20,434 nt of DNA, taken from positions 1 to 20,434 of IMG/VR virus record IMGVR_UViG_3300005663_000230. One strand, 5' to 3'. Shown here piece after piece: positions 14,545-20,434 of this stretch. The translations under genes were made by a program, and so were the position numbers. Source of the DNA: a virus. Within the stretch, counting starts at the first letter, position 1; the number at the start of each line of letters is the position of its first letter. The notes under the pieces were generated by a model, which worked only from the letters and a program-made list of their open reading frames with translations, was not told the DNA's origin and did not search any database.

Positions 14545-15240
14545 CACCGTGTCTCCTCTGTTCGCAGGAAGTGAGTAGTGAGTCCCGGCAGCCTGCTGCT
14601 CTTTCAGGAGCTTGCGCCGAGCTTCCTGCGCCTCGTTGATGGCTTCCCGAACCGCGCGCGGGAATGCCCCGGGCGTGCTCGGACGAGCCACAATATCCCA
14701 AACGATGGTTTCGCGGTCAACATCGTCCTGGACAATGTCGGCATCCGCCGGGAAGGCCGGATACTTGGCCCCCTCATTCCGGATGACCGAGCCCTGGGCG
14801 CGGCTGGATGCGCCCGTCTCGACGTTGGCTTCCCACAGAGCCTCAACGATCTTGCCGTCGGGTGTGGGCAGGGCCTCGAACTCGCCGATGATGGCTGTGT
14901 CGGGATCTTCGCCCTGGGCGATGAGTTCTTCACGCATCCCCGGGAACTTGTCGATGTAGCCAACATCGGTGAGCACGACGGCAAATTTGCGCAGGTCCGG
15001 TAGACCATCAGAGGGGTGCTCGATGTGCCCACATACGGCACGGCGGCCAACGCGGCCCATGAACTCCCCCGACGTCTCAAACAGGTTCTCGAAGAAGCTC
15101 TTCGGGTAAACCCGCTTGTTACCGTTTAGGGTGTCGTACCGCTGGATGATTCCACGGGCTCTGGTAGCCCCGTTTTCCTGCAAGTTCGACTCGACCAGCT
15201 TGAATCGCGTCGCTACGGAGTCCTCTAGCAATGTTCTCAT
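12634..15240 (-). CDS. Prohead protease (gp21-like) fused to scaffold-like protein
   Basis: 868 residues. Residues about 25-215 match gp21/U9-S80 prohead proteases: ARGIIQRYDTLNGNKRVYP, then VCGHIEHPSDG with the candidate catalytic His75, VVLTDVGYID, GEFEALPTPDGKIVEAL, and VETGASSRAQGSV with candidate nucleophile Ser145 or Ser146. Beyond residue 233 the sequence is scaffold-like: helical, then a Gly/Pro/Lys linker, an RRRRRR cluster near 467, a coiled coil at about 528-553, a Glu/Asp-rich stretch around 690-735 with three GDEE repeats, and a basic tail. T4 keeps protease (gp21) and scaffold (gp22) as separate genes; here they share one frame, with an internal start. The gene starts at ATG 15240 inside the end of the preceding ORF and lies just before the capsid gene. 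Confidence 0.9.
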   Translation of the reverse strand: MRTLLEDSVATRFKLVESNLQENGATRARGIIQRYDTLNGNKRVYPKSFFENLFETSGEFMGRVGRRAVCGHIEHPSDGLPDLRKFAVVLTDVGYIDKFPGMREELIAQGEDPDTAIIGEFEALPTPDGKIVEALWEANVETGASSRAQGSVIRNEGAKYPAFPADADIVQDDVDRETIVWDIVARPSTPGAFPRAVREAINEAQEARRKLLKEQQAAGTHYSLPANRGDTVMDLTEIRTRLSRLEPKLGSLSIQPKGNLTEYLKELDALNEGLFSARSALTDSAALDLAASMKGKIQHHRDEILEVITAAMNEADPTPLSGAKGLSVATSPSIDELDVLPTVGKKGQNLGPGGAEGQGHIEDPEGTSNDGTPPGPGVKPGVKVPAGETGQKHGKIIGTESQGGAANLDEEGSKKIPGAKGMHVAYDTKNKQTSRRGKKVKDLQGIVASDQSDGDEEIVQEMGMGGHPMRRRRRRGRPMPRDEMGGVHPGGMGQPQDEMDYAHDEMGYDDDNYEEMGDMDMESLAGLNVGLVNENRGLRRENQHIKKQLKAAKTLAVDTGKRYREEQFKTSMERIIEANPALDTAQCRSALKTSQDVSGMVGLAEAMLGTRVRMHNEEEVNVEIGLEEDGFYRVLVNGDAYGQIFDGDTLYKALQSMGIAENDIAASFAKAHGVDYEQSIGMAEIAERDGVDDYVNGDDDDMGGDDMGGDFFGDEEGDEEGDEEGDDELDLGMDVDDIEGEGAGEGEGQKFEVPPEVADAPDAQAYVMVPMNPVEGKKSKSGFQTMMENLNRASGGSKENLTEAAPAAQRGKPAPAPRKRQLEETVLPVGVRRAKKKPPQMGNPETAPLKGDGSLLMENVIARKKRGS
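13065..13100 (-). repeat. Three 12-bp coding repeats (GDEE)
   Basis: Plus-strand unit CACCTTCCTCGT occurs three times in tandem, the first with one base difference, and encodes GDEE repeats of the acidic scaffold region (about residues 714-725). Near-identity of units suggests recent slippage. Confidence 0.85.
13113..13142 (-). repeat. Two 15-bp coding repeats (DDMGG)
   Basis: Two identical 15-base units (CGCCGCCCATGTCGT on the plus strand) in tandem encode DDMGG repeats just before the GDEE array in the same acidic region. Confidence 0.8.
14545..14557 (-). promoter_or_regulatory. Internal ribosome binding site for nested scaffold
   Basis: AGGAGA (14557-14552) with a seven-base spacer to ATG 14544, inside the protease/scaffold ORF and in the same frame. 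It encodes the NRGDTV residues in the long protein. Its quality and its position at the domain boundary argue for function. Confidence 0.6.
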
Positions 15241-15538
15241 GCTGCTTCTGCTCCGTCATCCGAATCGGCTCGATCTTGTCGTCGGCTTCTGTTTCGCCGA
15301 AGAGGTAGAGTGCCTGCCCATTCTCGCAAGCGAGCCGTAGGCACTGCTCCCAAAGTTCGAGCCGCATGATCTGCGGGCAACGCCCAAAGTCTTCCGCCCA
15401 GATCTCGTAACTCCGCTGGTCGTCTAACTGGATCTTGACCAGTGGGTATTTGGGCTCGAAGTACACGATGAAGAAAGCAGACTGCTTCCGAACATCGGTC
15501 GGTGGAAATCTGCTTCCGCTGCCATCCATCTGCACCAT
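15119..15538 (-). CDS. Small unknown protein overlapping the protease start
   Basis: 139 residues. The first two thirds look like a genuine folded protein: SAFFIVYFEPKYPLVKIQL strands, SYEIWAEDFGRCPQIMRLEL, a LWEQCLRLACENG helix and QALYLFGETE. The last 40 residues, which overlap the protease ORF by 122 bases, are low in hydrophobic residues and look like an overprinted tail. ATG 15538 has no convincing ribosome site. A 6-bp hairpin (15548-15564) lies ten bases upstream and might limit access. An ORF in another frame of the same strand (15237-15605) is Arg-rich and less protein-like. No family is recognised. Confidence 0.6.
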   Translation of the reverse strand: MVQMDGSGSRFPPTDVRKQSAFFIVYFEPKYPLVKIQLDDQRSYEIWAEDFGRCPQIMRLELWEQCLRLACENGQALYLFGETEADDKIEPIRMTEQKQHENIARGLRSDAIQAGRVELAGKRGYQSPWNHPAVRHPKR

Positions 15539-15547
15539 GATGCAGGA

Positions 15548-15564
15548 GACGGGCTAAACCCGTC
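15548..15564 (-). promoter_or_regulatory. Small hairpin before ATG 15538
   Basis: GACGGG and CCCGTC flank a five-base loop in the 44-base gap between two genes. There is no following U-tract, so it is not an intrinsic terminator; it may affect translation of the next ORF or be incidental. Confidence 0.3.
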
Positions 15565-15582
15565 AAACCCGCGTCCAGACAA

Positions 15583-16041
15583 TCAGATGTGGCCCTGAGT
15601 GACATCCACCAACATCGTGCCTGTTCCGCTCGTGATCCGAAGGCGCAGGGCGTCCGGCGAGCGCGCGTTCGTCAAAGTCGGCCAGTCGACGATCCGGCGC
15701 GACCGGCCCAGGGGTACGACTACGTCGCTCGCAATCGAATCCCAGGTCGTGGTCGCGTCGACCTCGGTCTGCTCGACGTTTCCGCCCGTGATGCCGATCT
15801 GACGGTCTCGGTTGTCAAAGTCGAACGCGGCCAGGATCTCGACCGTCAGGCTATCCTCCAGATCCTGGTTCTCGTACTCGAAAATCATGGCCGTGTTCAG
15901 GAAAGGCCCACGAAAATAGCGGCCGTCGGGCTCAGTCGTCGGCGGGAACACCTGGGTGCGGATCGTCTCTTCGCTGTGCAGGAAGAAACGCTGGTTGAAA
16001 ATGTTGGCAGCCTGAGTCTCGACACCAGGAGCGTTACTCAC
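15583..16041 (-). CDS. Unknown beta-rich virion-cluster protein
   Basis: 152 residues from GTG 16041, with AGAGGAG seven bases upstream; the start overlaps the glycosyltransferase stop by eight bases. The sequence has alternating strands (RYFRGPFLNTAMIFEYENQ, SLTVEILAAFDFDN, IASDVVVPLG, ALRLRITSGTGTMLVDVTQ) and no helical domain, suggesting a single beta-sandwich. No signal peptide or enzymatic motif is visible. Together with the two small beta proteins upstream of the glycosyltransferase it may be a head-surface or fibre component and a candidate glycosylation target; that is inference from position. Confidence 0.7.
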   Translation of the reverse strand: MSNAPGVETQAANIFNQRFFLHSEETIRTQVFPPTTEPDGRYFRGPFLNTAMIFEYENQDLEDSLTVEILAAFDFDNRDRQIGITGGNVEQTEVDATTTWDSIASDVVVPLGRSRRIVDWPTLTNARSPDALRLRITSGTGTMLVDVTQGHI

Positions 16042-17221
16042 AGTAGATCTCCTCTCGGCTCAGACGAATGAGCACCGAACTGCCCAGGTCGCCATCTCCG
16101 ACTCTGTCCCCTGAATCATATGCCAAGGGCGTCACAACGTCGGATTCTAGCTCTGCTTGCTGTAAAAGCCAAGACGACCGTGGCTCCAAGCTGAGCACTG
16201 GAACGGCCCGGCCCTGGATCAGATCCTCGGCTACGCCTGCCGTAGGGACGAGAGGCTCTTCCAGGGAAATGGTCCTCGCACCGCGCAGCATCATCGAAAC
16301 CTGCCGCCCAACGTCCACACCCTCTTTGAACGGGATCAGTTCGACGCGCTGGTGGGAATACTCTTTGCACTCGAACAAGTCCGCGTCCGTCGCCGTAACC
16401 TGGGCAGCGATAACTATAGGCTTCGATGTAACTTGCGAACACCAGCCGCGCACGGCGGCGAGCGCGTCCGGGCTGTCGTACGGGATGACTACGGCAAGCG
16501 CCGGGTCGCCCAGACGCTGAATCGATTCACGCATCAGCCCCTTGCAAGTGTCTTCCAGCAGGGCTGTGTTGCGGCGCGAAGTCTGTAGTTCGTGCTGCCG
16601 GTACTCGTAGAGCTTCTGCGGAATGTGAACAAACTGGCAGGTCTCGGCCAGCTTGATCACCAGATCAAAATCTTCGGCCGTGGGCAGTGTCGGATTGACA
16701 CCTGCGGTTCTGTCGTAGGCCGACTTGCGCATCATGCGAAACTGAAAAGCGCACAGACCGGACTGCTGCATACGCCGTAGCGAGAACATACGACGGCAGC
16801 GCTTCTCGAAGTGGGGATCGTGCTTGGAGGGTGCGCCGTCCGATTCGACCCTAAGGTAGTCCGAATAGACCACACCGACTTGTTTGGGGCAGCCTTCCAG
16901 AGTGTTAAGAGTCATCGAGAGCGCTTCGGGAACGATCCGGTCGTCGGCGTCGACCTGACAAAAAAACTCCGAGGCCACTTCGCGGTAGGCTTGCGCGACG
17001 CGCCCCGGAGTTCCAAGATGTCCGTTGGTCAGTAGCTGGAAGCGGCTGTCCCTCTCGGCAAAGGACCGTACGATCTCTCTCGTGCGATCCTGCGAGCCGT
17101 CGTCGTAGACCTTGCAGACGAAGTCTGAGAAGCTCTGCTGCTCAACCGAGCGTAAGCAGTCTTCCAGATATTCCTCGGCGTTGTACGCCGGGACAACGAC
17201 CGTAACGCGGGAACCGCTCAC
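16034..17221 (-). CDS. Family 2 (GT-A) glycosyltransferase with extra C-terminal domain
   Basis: 395 residues. Residues 1-190 are a GT2 domain: VTVVVPAYNAEEYLEDCLRS, YDDGSQDRT (39-47, nucleotide binding), the metal-binding DXD as VDADD (Asp91/Asp93), and AED (182-184) supplying the usual catalytic acid/base. It would transfer a sugar from a nucleotide-sugar to an acceptor. Residues about 235-395 contain AVVIPYDSPDALAAVRGWCS, which resembles another GT-A opening but lacks a visible DXD, so it may be a degenerate second domain. GTG 17221 follows the preceding stop by seven bases without a ribosome site, implying coupling. Lying among virion genes, it may glycosylate a capsid or appendage protein; acceptor and sugar are unknown. 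Confidence 0.88.
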   Translation of the reverse strand: MSGSRVTVVVPAYNAEEYLEDCLRSVEQQSFSDFVCKVYDDGSQDRTREIVRSFAERDSRFQLLTNGHLGTPGRVAQAYREVASEFFCQVDADDRIVPEALSMTLNTLEGCPKQVGVVYSDYLRVESDGAPSKHDPHFEKRCRRMFSLRRMQQSGLCAFQFRMMRKSAYDRTAGVNPTLPTAEDFDLVIKLAETCQFVHIPQKLYEYRQHELQTSRRNTALLEDTCKGLMRESIQRLGDPALAVVIPYDSPDALAAVRGWCSQVTSKPIVIAAQVTATDADLFECKEYSHQRVELIPFKEGVDVGRQVSMMLRGARTISLEEPLVPTAGVAEDLIQGRAVPVLSLEPRSSWLLQQAELESDVVTPLAYDSGDRVGDGDLGSSVLIRLSREEIYCE

Positions 17222-17227
17222 GCACGG

Positions 17228-17626
17228 TTAGCCAGCGCCGTAGGTGCCGGTCTGCCGGAAGTTGTCCAGCAGGTCCAGGTCGTCGATGGCGACGCGGAGA
17301 ACGGACGAGCCGCCCGTGCCCGACCCGAAGAGACGCAGGACCGGATCGTTGACCAGTCCCGCGAACTCGATGGGCGCTTCGCCACCGGCCACGATGGTTG
17401 TGCTGGTACCGGTGACCGTCACGAAGGCCGCGCCGCCGCCCGTAACCGGGCTCTGCTGCACTTCCAGGGTGACCGGGAACAGACCCAGGTTCCGGACGAA
17501 CAGACGACGCACGCGCTGGGCGAACTGAATGACAGTTCCCAGTGCCTGATTCGTGTCCGCCGGGACCGCGATCTGTACCTCTGCGGCTTCCGGCCCATAA
17601 CTCCGACGATTGACAGTGTCTGCCAC
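17228..17626 (-). CDS. Small beta-sandwich-like virion protein
   Basis: 132 residues from GTG 17626, with AAGGAGG seven bases upstream, the strongest ribosome site in this block. The sequence is beta-rich: RRLFVRNLGLFPVTLEVQQS, FVTVTGTSTTIVAGGEAPIE, LRLFGSGTGGSSVLRVAID. The order VRNL...V..Q.S...G..F..V.GT.T.I..G also occurs in the gene just upstream, suggesting an old duplication. Such small domains act as capsid decoration or fibre proteins. Strong translation signals suit a high-copy virion protein. No enzymatic motif is visible. Confidence 0.72.
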   Translation of the reverse strand: MADTVNRRSYGPEAAEVQIAVPADTNQALGTVIQFAQRVRRLFVRNLGLFPVTLEVQQSPVTGGGAAFVTVTGTSTTIVAGGEAPIEFAGLVNDPVLRLFGSGTGGSSVLRVAIDDLDLLDNFRQTGTYGAG

Positions 17627-17638
17627 GGCTTAACCTCC

Positions 17639-17986
17639 TTAGATTGCGAACTGTGGCTCTGACGGACTATCGTTGTCCGTCCGTTGTACTGCGACCTCAA
17701 TGGCCACATCCCCGAAGCCGGACAAGGCTACGAACGGGGAGGTCGATGTTATCAAATAGCTCTGACCTGCGCCAGGGTTCAGAACGGTCGCGGTTCCCGC
17801 GATGTCCGTGAAGGTGACGCCGTCCTGAGACTCCTGCCACTTCACCGTGGCCGGACCGGTGTCGCCCGTCTCGTTCAGGTGCCGAACCGACATGGTGCGC
17901 GGGATCGACGCGGACTGAGTCAGGCGCAAGACCCGAGCTTCCGTGACGGGTAGCTGGATCTTGATGTTTAGATTCCGAACCGACAT
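17639..17986 (-). CDS. Small beta-sandwich-like virion protein (possible paralogue)
   Basis: 115 residues: SVRNLNIKIQLPVTEARVL, TMSVRHLNETGDTGPATVKW, DGVTFTDIAGTATVLNPGAG and a C-terminal VAIEVAVQRTD. This is a discoidin- or immunoglobulin-like all-beta pattern, with the VRHL...QESQDG..F..I.GTAT element shared with the next gene. AAGGA lies about eleven bases before ATG 17986, and the stop is 13 bases before the next GTG, with the next ribosome site overlapping the gap. Function is not assigned; a decoration or appendage role is inferred. Confidence 0.7.
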   Translation of the reverse strand: MSVRNLNIKIQLPVTEARVLRLTQSASIPRTMSVRHLNETGDTGPATVKWQESQDGVTFTDIAGTATVLNPGAGQSYLITSTSPFVALSGFGDVAIEVAVQRTDNDSPSEPQFAI

Positions 17987-18004
17987 CTACGGCTTCGTCC
18001 TTGA

Positions 18005-18568
18005 TCAGGGAGCGGCTACGGGCTCCGCTTCCGGCTCCGGTGCGGGCATGGGTGCTGCACCCGACGCGCCCATATTACCCGGAGCGCCGGGCTCTACGCC
18101 ACCCATGTCATCAGCCGGTTCTACACCCATTCCGTTCTGCTGTAGAGAAGACAGTTTGCCGGGGTAGCGGCGGTTAAACTGCCTCTTATGTTTCTCTACA
18201 GCCGTGAGAAAATTTGTGAGACTGTCCTCGATCTCGGAGATGTGATCCATCATCCGCTGAGCCTGGACGATAAATGTGCCACGTCCGTACTTGCTGCCCA
18301 CCAGCGACTGAACCTTTCCGACTTTGCTTAGCCGTATATCCATCAGCCGATTGCGAACTTCGCGGATATCCTCTTCGAGTTCCTCCAGGATCATGGCCGC
18401 GTCTTCTGCGTCCTTTTCCCGAAAGTTCTGCTCGACGATTCCGAGCGCCATGTTGGCGGCCTTGGGTGCGAGATCCGGATTGCGCGTCATGCCCTCGATG
18501 AGAGCTTCGACATATTCCTCCGGATTCTCAGCCCAAGCGCGCGACAGACGCGCCTCTTTCTGGACCAA
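18005..18568 (-). CDS. Helical phage protein lacking a clear start at the junction
   Basis: 187 residues if read from TTG 18568 (AAGGA only four bases upstream). The frame stays open to 18688 and the additional codons look coding, with an Ala/Thr-rich segment containing SQDGGAHPATNASS, yet no ATG, GTG or TTG occurs there. The protein is a long helical bundle (DAAMILEELEEDIREVRNRL; SEIEDSLTNFLTAVEKHKRQ) followed by a Gly/Pro/Ala-rich tail. Either it starts at a rare TTG or its true 5' end was lost where bacterial DNA begins. In T4 order this place, just before the small head genes, would follow the portal gene, but I cannot match this protein to a portal. Confidence 0.6.
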   Translation of the reverse strand: MVQKEARLSRAWAENPEEYVEALIEGMTRNPDLAPKAANMALGIVEQNFREKDAEDAAMILEELEEDIREVRNRLMDIRLSKVGKVQSLVGSKYGRGTFIVQAQRMMDHISEIEDSLTNFLTAVEKHKRQFNRRYPGKLSSLQQNGMGVEPADDMGGVEPGAPGNMGASGAAPMPAPEPEAEPVAAP

Positions 18569-20434
18569 AGTTTCCTTCGGCGCACTCGCCCGCGAAGATG
18601 CGTTGGTTGCAGGGTGAGCCCCTCCATCCTGGGACTCGGTCGCCGTCGCGCCCGCCGCCGCCCCGGCCGGAACTGGGCTTCGCAGCCATCAGCCCCCCGA
18701 TCACCCGGGCCATTTCCTTCGCGTCGGCGTTGCGCAGGGCAAAGACGGCCAGGGTGTGGGCGACATCCGCGGGCGACTCGTCCGCCTGCGCCAGTGCTCG
18801 CTTGGCGAGCCCGGGCAGCGTTGGCCCCAGCAATTGGTCGCCGGCCACCGTCTGCGTGGCCGTCGTCTCGGTCGGGCGCTTAAGCTTGCTTATCGCCTGC
18901 TGCTTGGCGGCGACGGCCTTGCCGAGTTTGTCGGCGTAGTTCTGAAGCCTGGCCACGTCGGCGGCTGTTGCCTTCTTCCCCGCCCTCCCTTCGAAGGCCC
19001 ACGCGCCGTCAGTGATGGTCGTGCCTGGGCGGAGGAGCTTGGCCTGGTCAAGAAGGCGCACGGAGCCGTCGATCCGCGCAACATTCACCCGTCCGGGGAG
19101 CCGCCCGGCCTGCTCGCCCGTCTGTCTGGCCCCCAGCGATCTGACGGCGGCCGCCAGGGCGGAGTCCTGCTTCTGGAGCGCCGCTATCTGGCCGCTGAGG
19201 TTTACCGTGCGGCGCTGCCAGCCCGCCGCCTGAACCGACTTGACGGCCAGTTCGTCCAGCTCCTTCTGGAGCTCCCGGCGGGCTCGGCCGTTCGCGTCGG
19301 CGTTGTCGTCGGCGAACAGACTCTCCTGGTCGACCAGTTGCTGCCGGAGGTCCTTGCCGGCCTGGAGGGCCTTGGTGTACTCGCCGCTGGCCTTGAACTT
19401 CGTCAACTGTTGCCGGAGTTGGATCGTCTTGCTCTTCCCGAGGCCCTTGAGGCGTTTCTGCGACGCGCGAAGCTGACTGAGGCGGATGTCCTGCTCTTTG
19501 GCATCGGCCCCCTGTGCCCGCAGTTGCCGGCCGAGGGACTCGGCGACCTTGAGCTGCGACTGGGCCCGGGAGTACTTGCCCGCCCGCATGTCCTGCTGGG
19601 CCTGCTCCAGGATCCGCACCTGCTTTTCCTCGGTCTTCCGATAGGCCCTTCGCTGTTCGCCTCTGACCTTGGACCCTGCGGCCCGCTCGGCCCGGCTGCG
19701 GAGGACGAGCTTGTTCCGCGCCAGGTCGATGTTGCCCATCAGCCGGAGGGAGTTGCTGGCCTCGACGCTCTCGGGTGCGAGCTTGATGACGTTGCCGAGT
19801 GACTCGGCGGCGATGTCGTAGTCGCCCTTCTCGTAAGCGGCCTTGCCGGTGCGGTAGTAGTTCCTGGCGAGCATCTGCCCGGCGGGCTGCTTGGCCGGGG
19901 CGTTGAACAGCCTGCCCATGACCGGGACGTCGCCGGCTAGGGGCACGCGCGCGGGCGAGGGCTTGGCCGCGGGCCGGGTCGCCGGCGGCGGCGGGGCGGG
20001 TGCGGGGCGCATGAGTGGCGCCTGCATCGCCATGCCCGCCGACGGAAGTCCGCCGAAGATCCTGCTCAGCAGGGACGGTTTCTTTGCGCGCGGGGGCGGC
20101 TTGGGCTTGACCCTCGGGGCCTTGACCTTTGGGGTCGGGGCCGCGGGCCCCGTCACCACCTGTGCCTGGGGGCCCGTCAGGCGCTTCTCGGCGGAGTACC
20201 CTTCGGCCAGTTGCCCGCTGCCGTAGCCCAACTCGGCCGAGGCCGTCTCGGAGGAGTACTGCGCAACGTTGGCCATGGGGCCGGACCAGCGCTGGACGTT
20301 CAGGGCGTCGGGGACGTACGTCTCGCACCAGGCGTAGGCGATCGGCAGATCGATCTGCGGCACCGGAAGAGCCATGCGACCGCTGGCCTGCAATCGATCG
20401 ACGCGGTACATGGCCACCACCTCGACCGGGAAGC
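18528..20434 (-). CDS. Bacterial TPR/coiled-coil protein fragment with secretin-N-like motif
   Basis: The frame is open to the right window edge, so the N-terminus lies outside. The first 60 residues are beta-rich (MALPVPQIDLPIAYAWCETY). A Pro/Lys/Arg-rich linker and a Pro/Ala-rich segment follow, then a TPR-like hairpin (YYRTGKAAYEKGDYDIAAES), about 200 residues of charged coiled coil, and FALRNADAKEMARVIGGLM, which resembles the start of a secretin N-domain (LKNADAxELAxVL). After about 18.66 kb the translation becomes Gly/Arg-rich and then unlike a natural domain until the stop at 18528, where it overlaps a phage ORF in another frame. The bacterial gene therefore seems truncated at a junction. 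Base composition is more GC-rich than the phage genes. Host group is only guessed (Planctomycetota-like). Confidence 0.68.
   Translation of the reverse strand, partial: FPVEVVAMYRVDRLQASGRMALPVPQIDLPIAYAWCETYVPDALNVQRWSGPMANVAQYSSETASAELGYGSGQLAEGYSAEKRLTGPQAQVVTGPAAPTPKVKAPRVKPKPPPRAKKPSLLSRIFGGLPSAGMAMQAPLMRPAPAPPPPATRPAAKPSPARVPLAGDVPVMGRLFNAPAKQPAGQMLARNYYRTGKAAYEKGDYDIAAESLGNVIKLAPESVEASNSLRLMGNIDLARNKLVLRSRAERAAGSKVRGEQRRAYRKTEEKQVRILEQAQQDMRAGKYSRAQSQLKVAESLGRQLRAQGADAKEQDIRLSQLRASQKRLKGLGKSKTIQLRQQLTKFKASGEYTKALQAGKDLRQQLVDQESLFADDNADANGRARRELQKELDELAVKSVQAAGWQRRTVNLSGQIAALQKQDSALAAAVRSLGARQTGEQAGRLPGRVNVARIDGSVRLLDQAKLLRPGTTITDGAWAFEGRAGKKATAADVARLQNYADKLGKAVAAKQQAISKLKRPTETTATQTVAGDQLLGPTLPGLAKRALAQADESPADVAHTLAVFALRNADAKEMARVIGGLMAAKPSSGRGGGGRDGDRVPGWRGSPCNQRIFAGECAEGNFGPERGASVARLG

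Noticed and set aside
13225-14574. Plus-strand ORF of 449 codons
   Set aside because: It lies wholly antisense to the protease/scaffold gene, is His/Leu/Val-rich as expected from the complement of an acidic repeat region, and has no ribosome site or recognisable domain.
15237-15605. Minus-strand ORF of 122 codons as the gene before the protease
   Set aside because: Arg/Ala/Leu-rich translation with no fold pattern, and it overlaps the better 139-aa frame and the end of the upstream gene.
18756-20328. Long ORFs in other frames over the bacterial fragment (plus 18756-19802, minus 19048-20328)
   Set aside because: Composition is Arg/Gly/Pro- or Leu/Gly-rich without domains, whereas the 18528-20434 frame shows TPR and coiled-coil patterns.
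1-20434. tRNA, rRNA, CRISPR array, insertion sequence or integrase/att site
   Set aside because: No cloverleaf-like or repeat-spacer patterns, transposase motifs or terminal inverted repeats were seen by eye; nearly all sequence is explained by protein genes.

Overview
The window reads as about 18.6 kb of the virion-structure region of a contractile-tailed (T4-like myovirus) phage or prophage, joined at roughly 18.6 kb to the interior of a large bacterial gene. All supported genes lie on the minus strand, so transcription runs from high to low coordinates. They are tightly packed, often with 1-14 base overlaps (several TGATG stop/start junctions) and good Shine-Dalgarno sites. The lineage call rests on three recognisable proteins: a gp21-type prohead protease, a gp23-type major capsid protein and a tail sheath protein. 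The bacterial fragment (18.6-20.4 kb, more GC-rich) has a TPR-like segment, long coiled coils and a secretin-N-like motif. Its style recalls Planctomycetota/Phycisphaerae proteins, which is a weak hint about the host and not proof.

Layout in transcription order. Right edge: bacterial gene fragment (18528-20434) running into a helical phage protein that lacks a normal start (18005-18568). Next come two small beta-sandwich-like proteins (17639-17986 and 17228-17626), a family 2 glycosyltransferase (16034-17221) and two small unknown proteins (15583-16041, 15119-15538). The capsid module follows: a prohead protease fused to a scaffold-like region (12634-15240), with a strong internal start that would give a separate scaffold (12634-14544), then the major capsid protein (10951-12456) and a GNRA-loop terminator. 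One further gene (10324-10809) ends in a second GNRA-loop terminator, followed at once by a promoter candidate for the next block.

Neck, appendage and tail block: a 111-aa unknown, a connector-like protein (9096-9797), small proteins, a decapeptide-repeat fibre-like protein (7853-8467), a frame-disrupted acidic mini-gene (7361-7563), two tandem paralogous neck-like proteins (6648-7316, 5869-6648), a 168-aa unknown, and two appendage proteins (4846-5271; beta-helix 4019-4846). These are followed by a degenerate CheY-like receiver protein (3489-4001), a coiled-coil/one-TM protein (3242-3502), a lipoprotein (2899-3174), a 120-aa helical protein, a gp15-like tail-completion candidate (1796-2506) and the tail sheath (1-1771, cut by the window edge).

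How they fit together: scaffold and protease would assemble and mature the gp23-like head; the connector, neck and gp15-like proteins would close the head and top of the tail; the sheath starts the tail module that continues beyond base 1. The glycosyltransferase, pseudo-receiver and appendage genes are accessory insertions in this conserved frame. I see no tRNA, rRNA, CRISPR array, IS element, integrase, portal or terminase here. No gene-free stretch exceeds 300 bases; the longest are 10138-10323 and 12457-12633, both described below.
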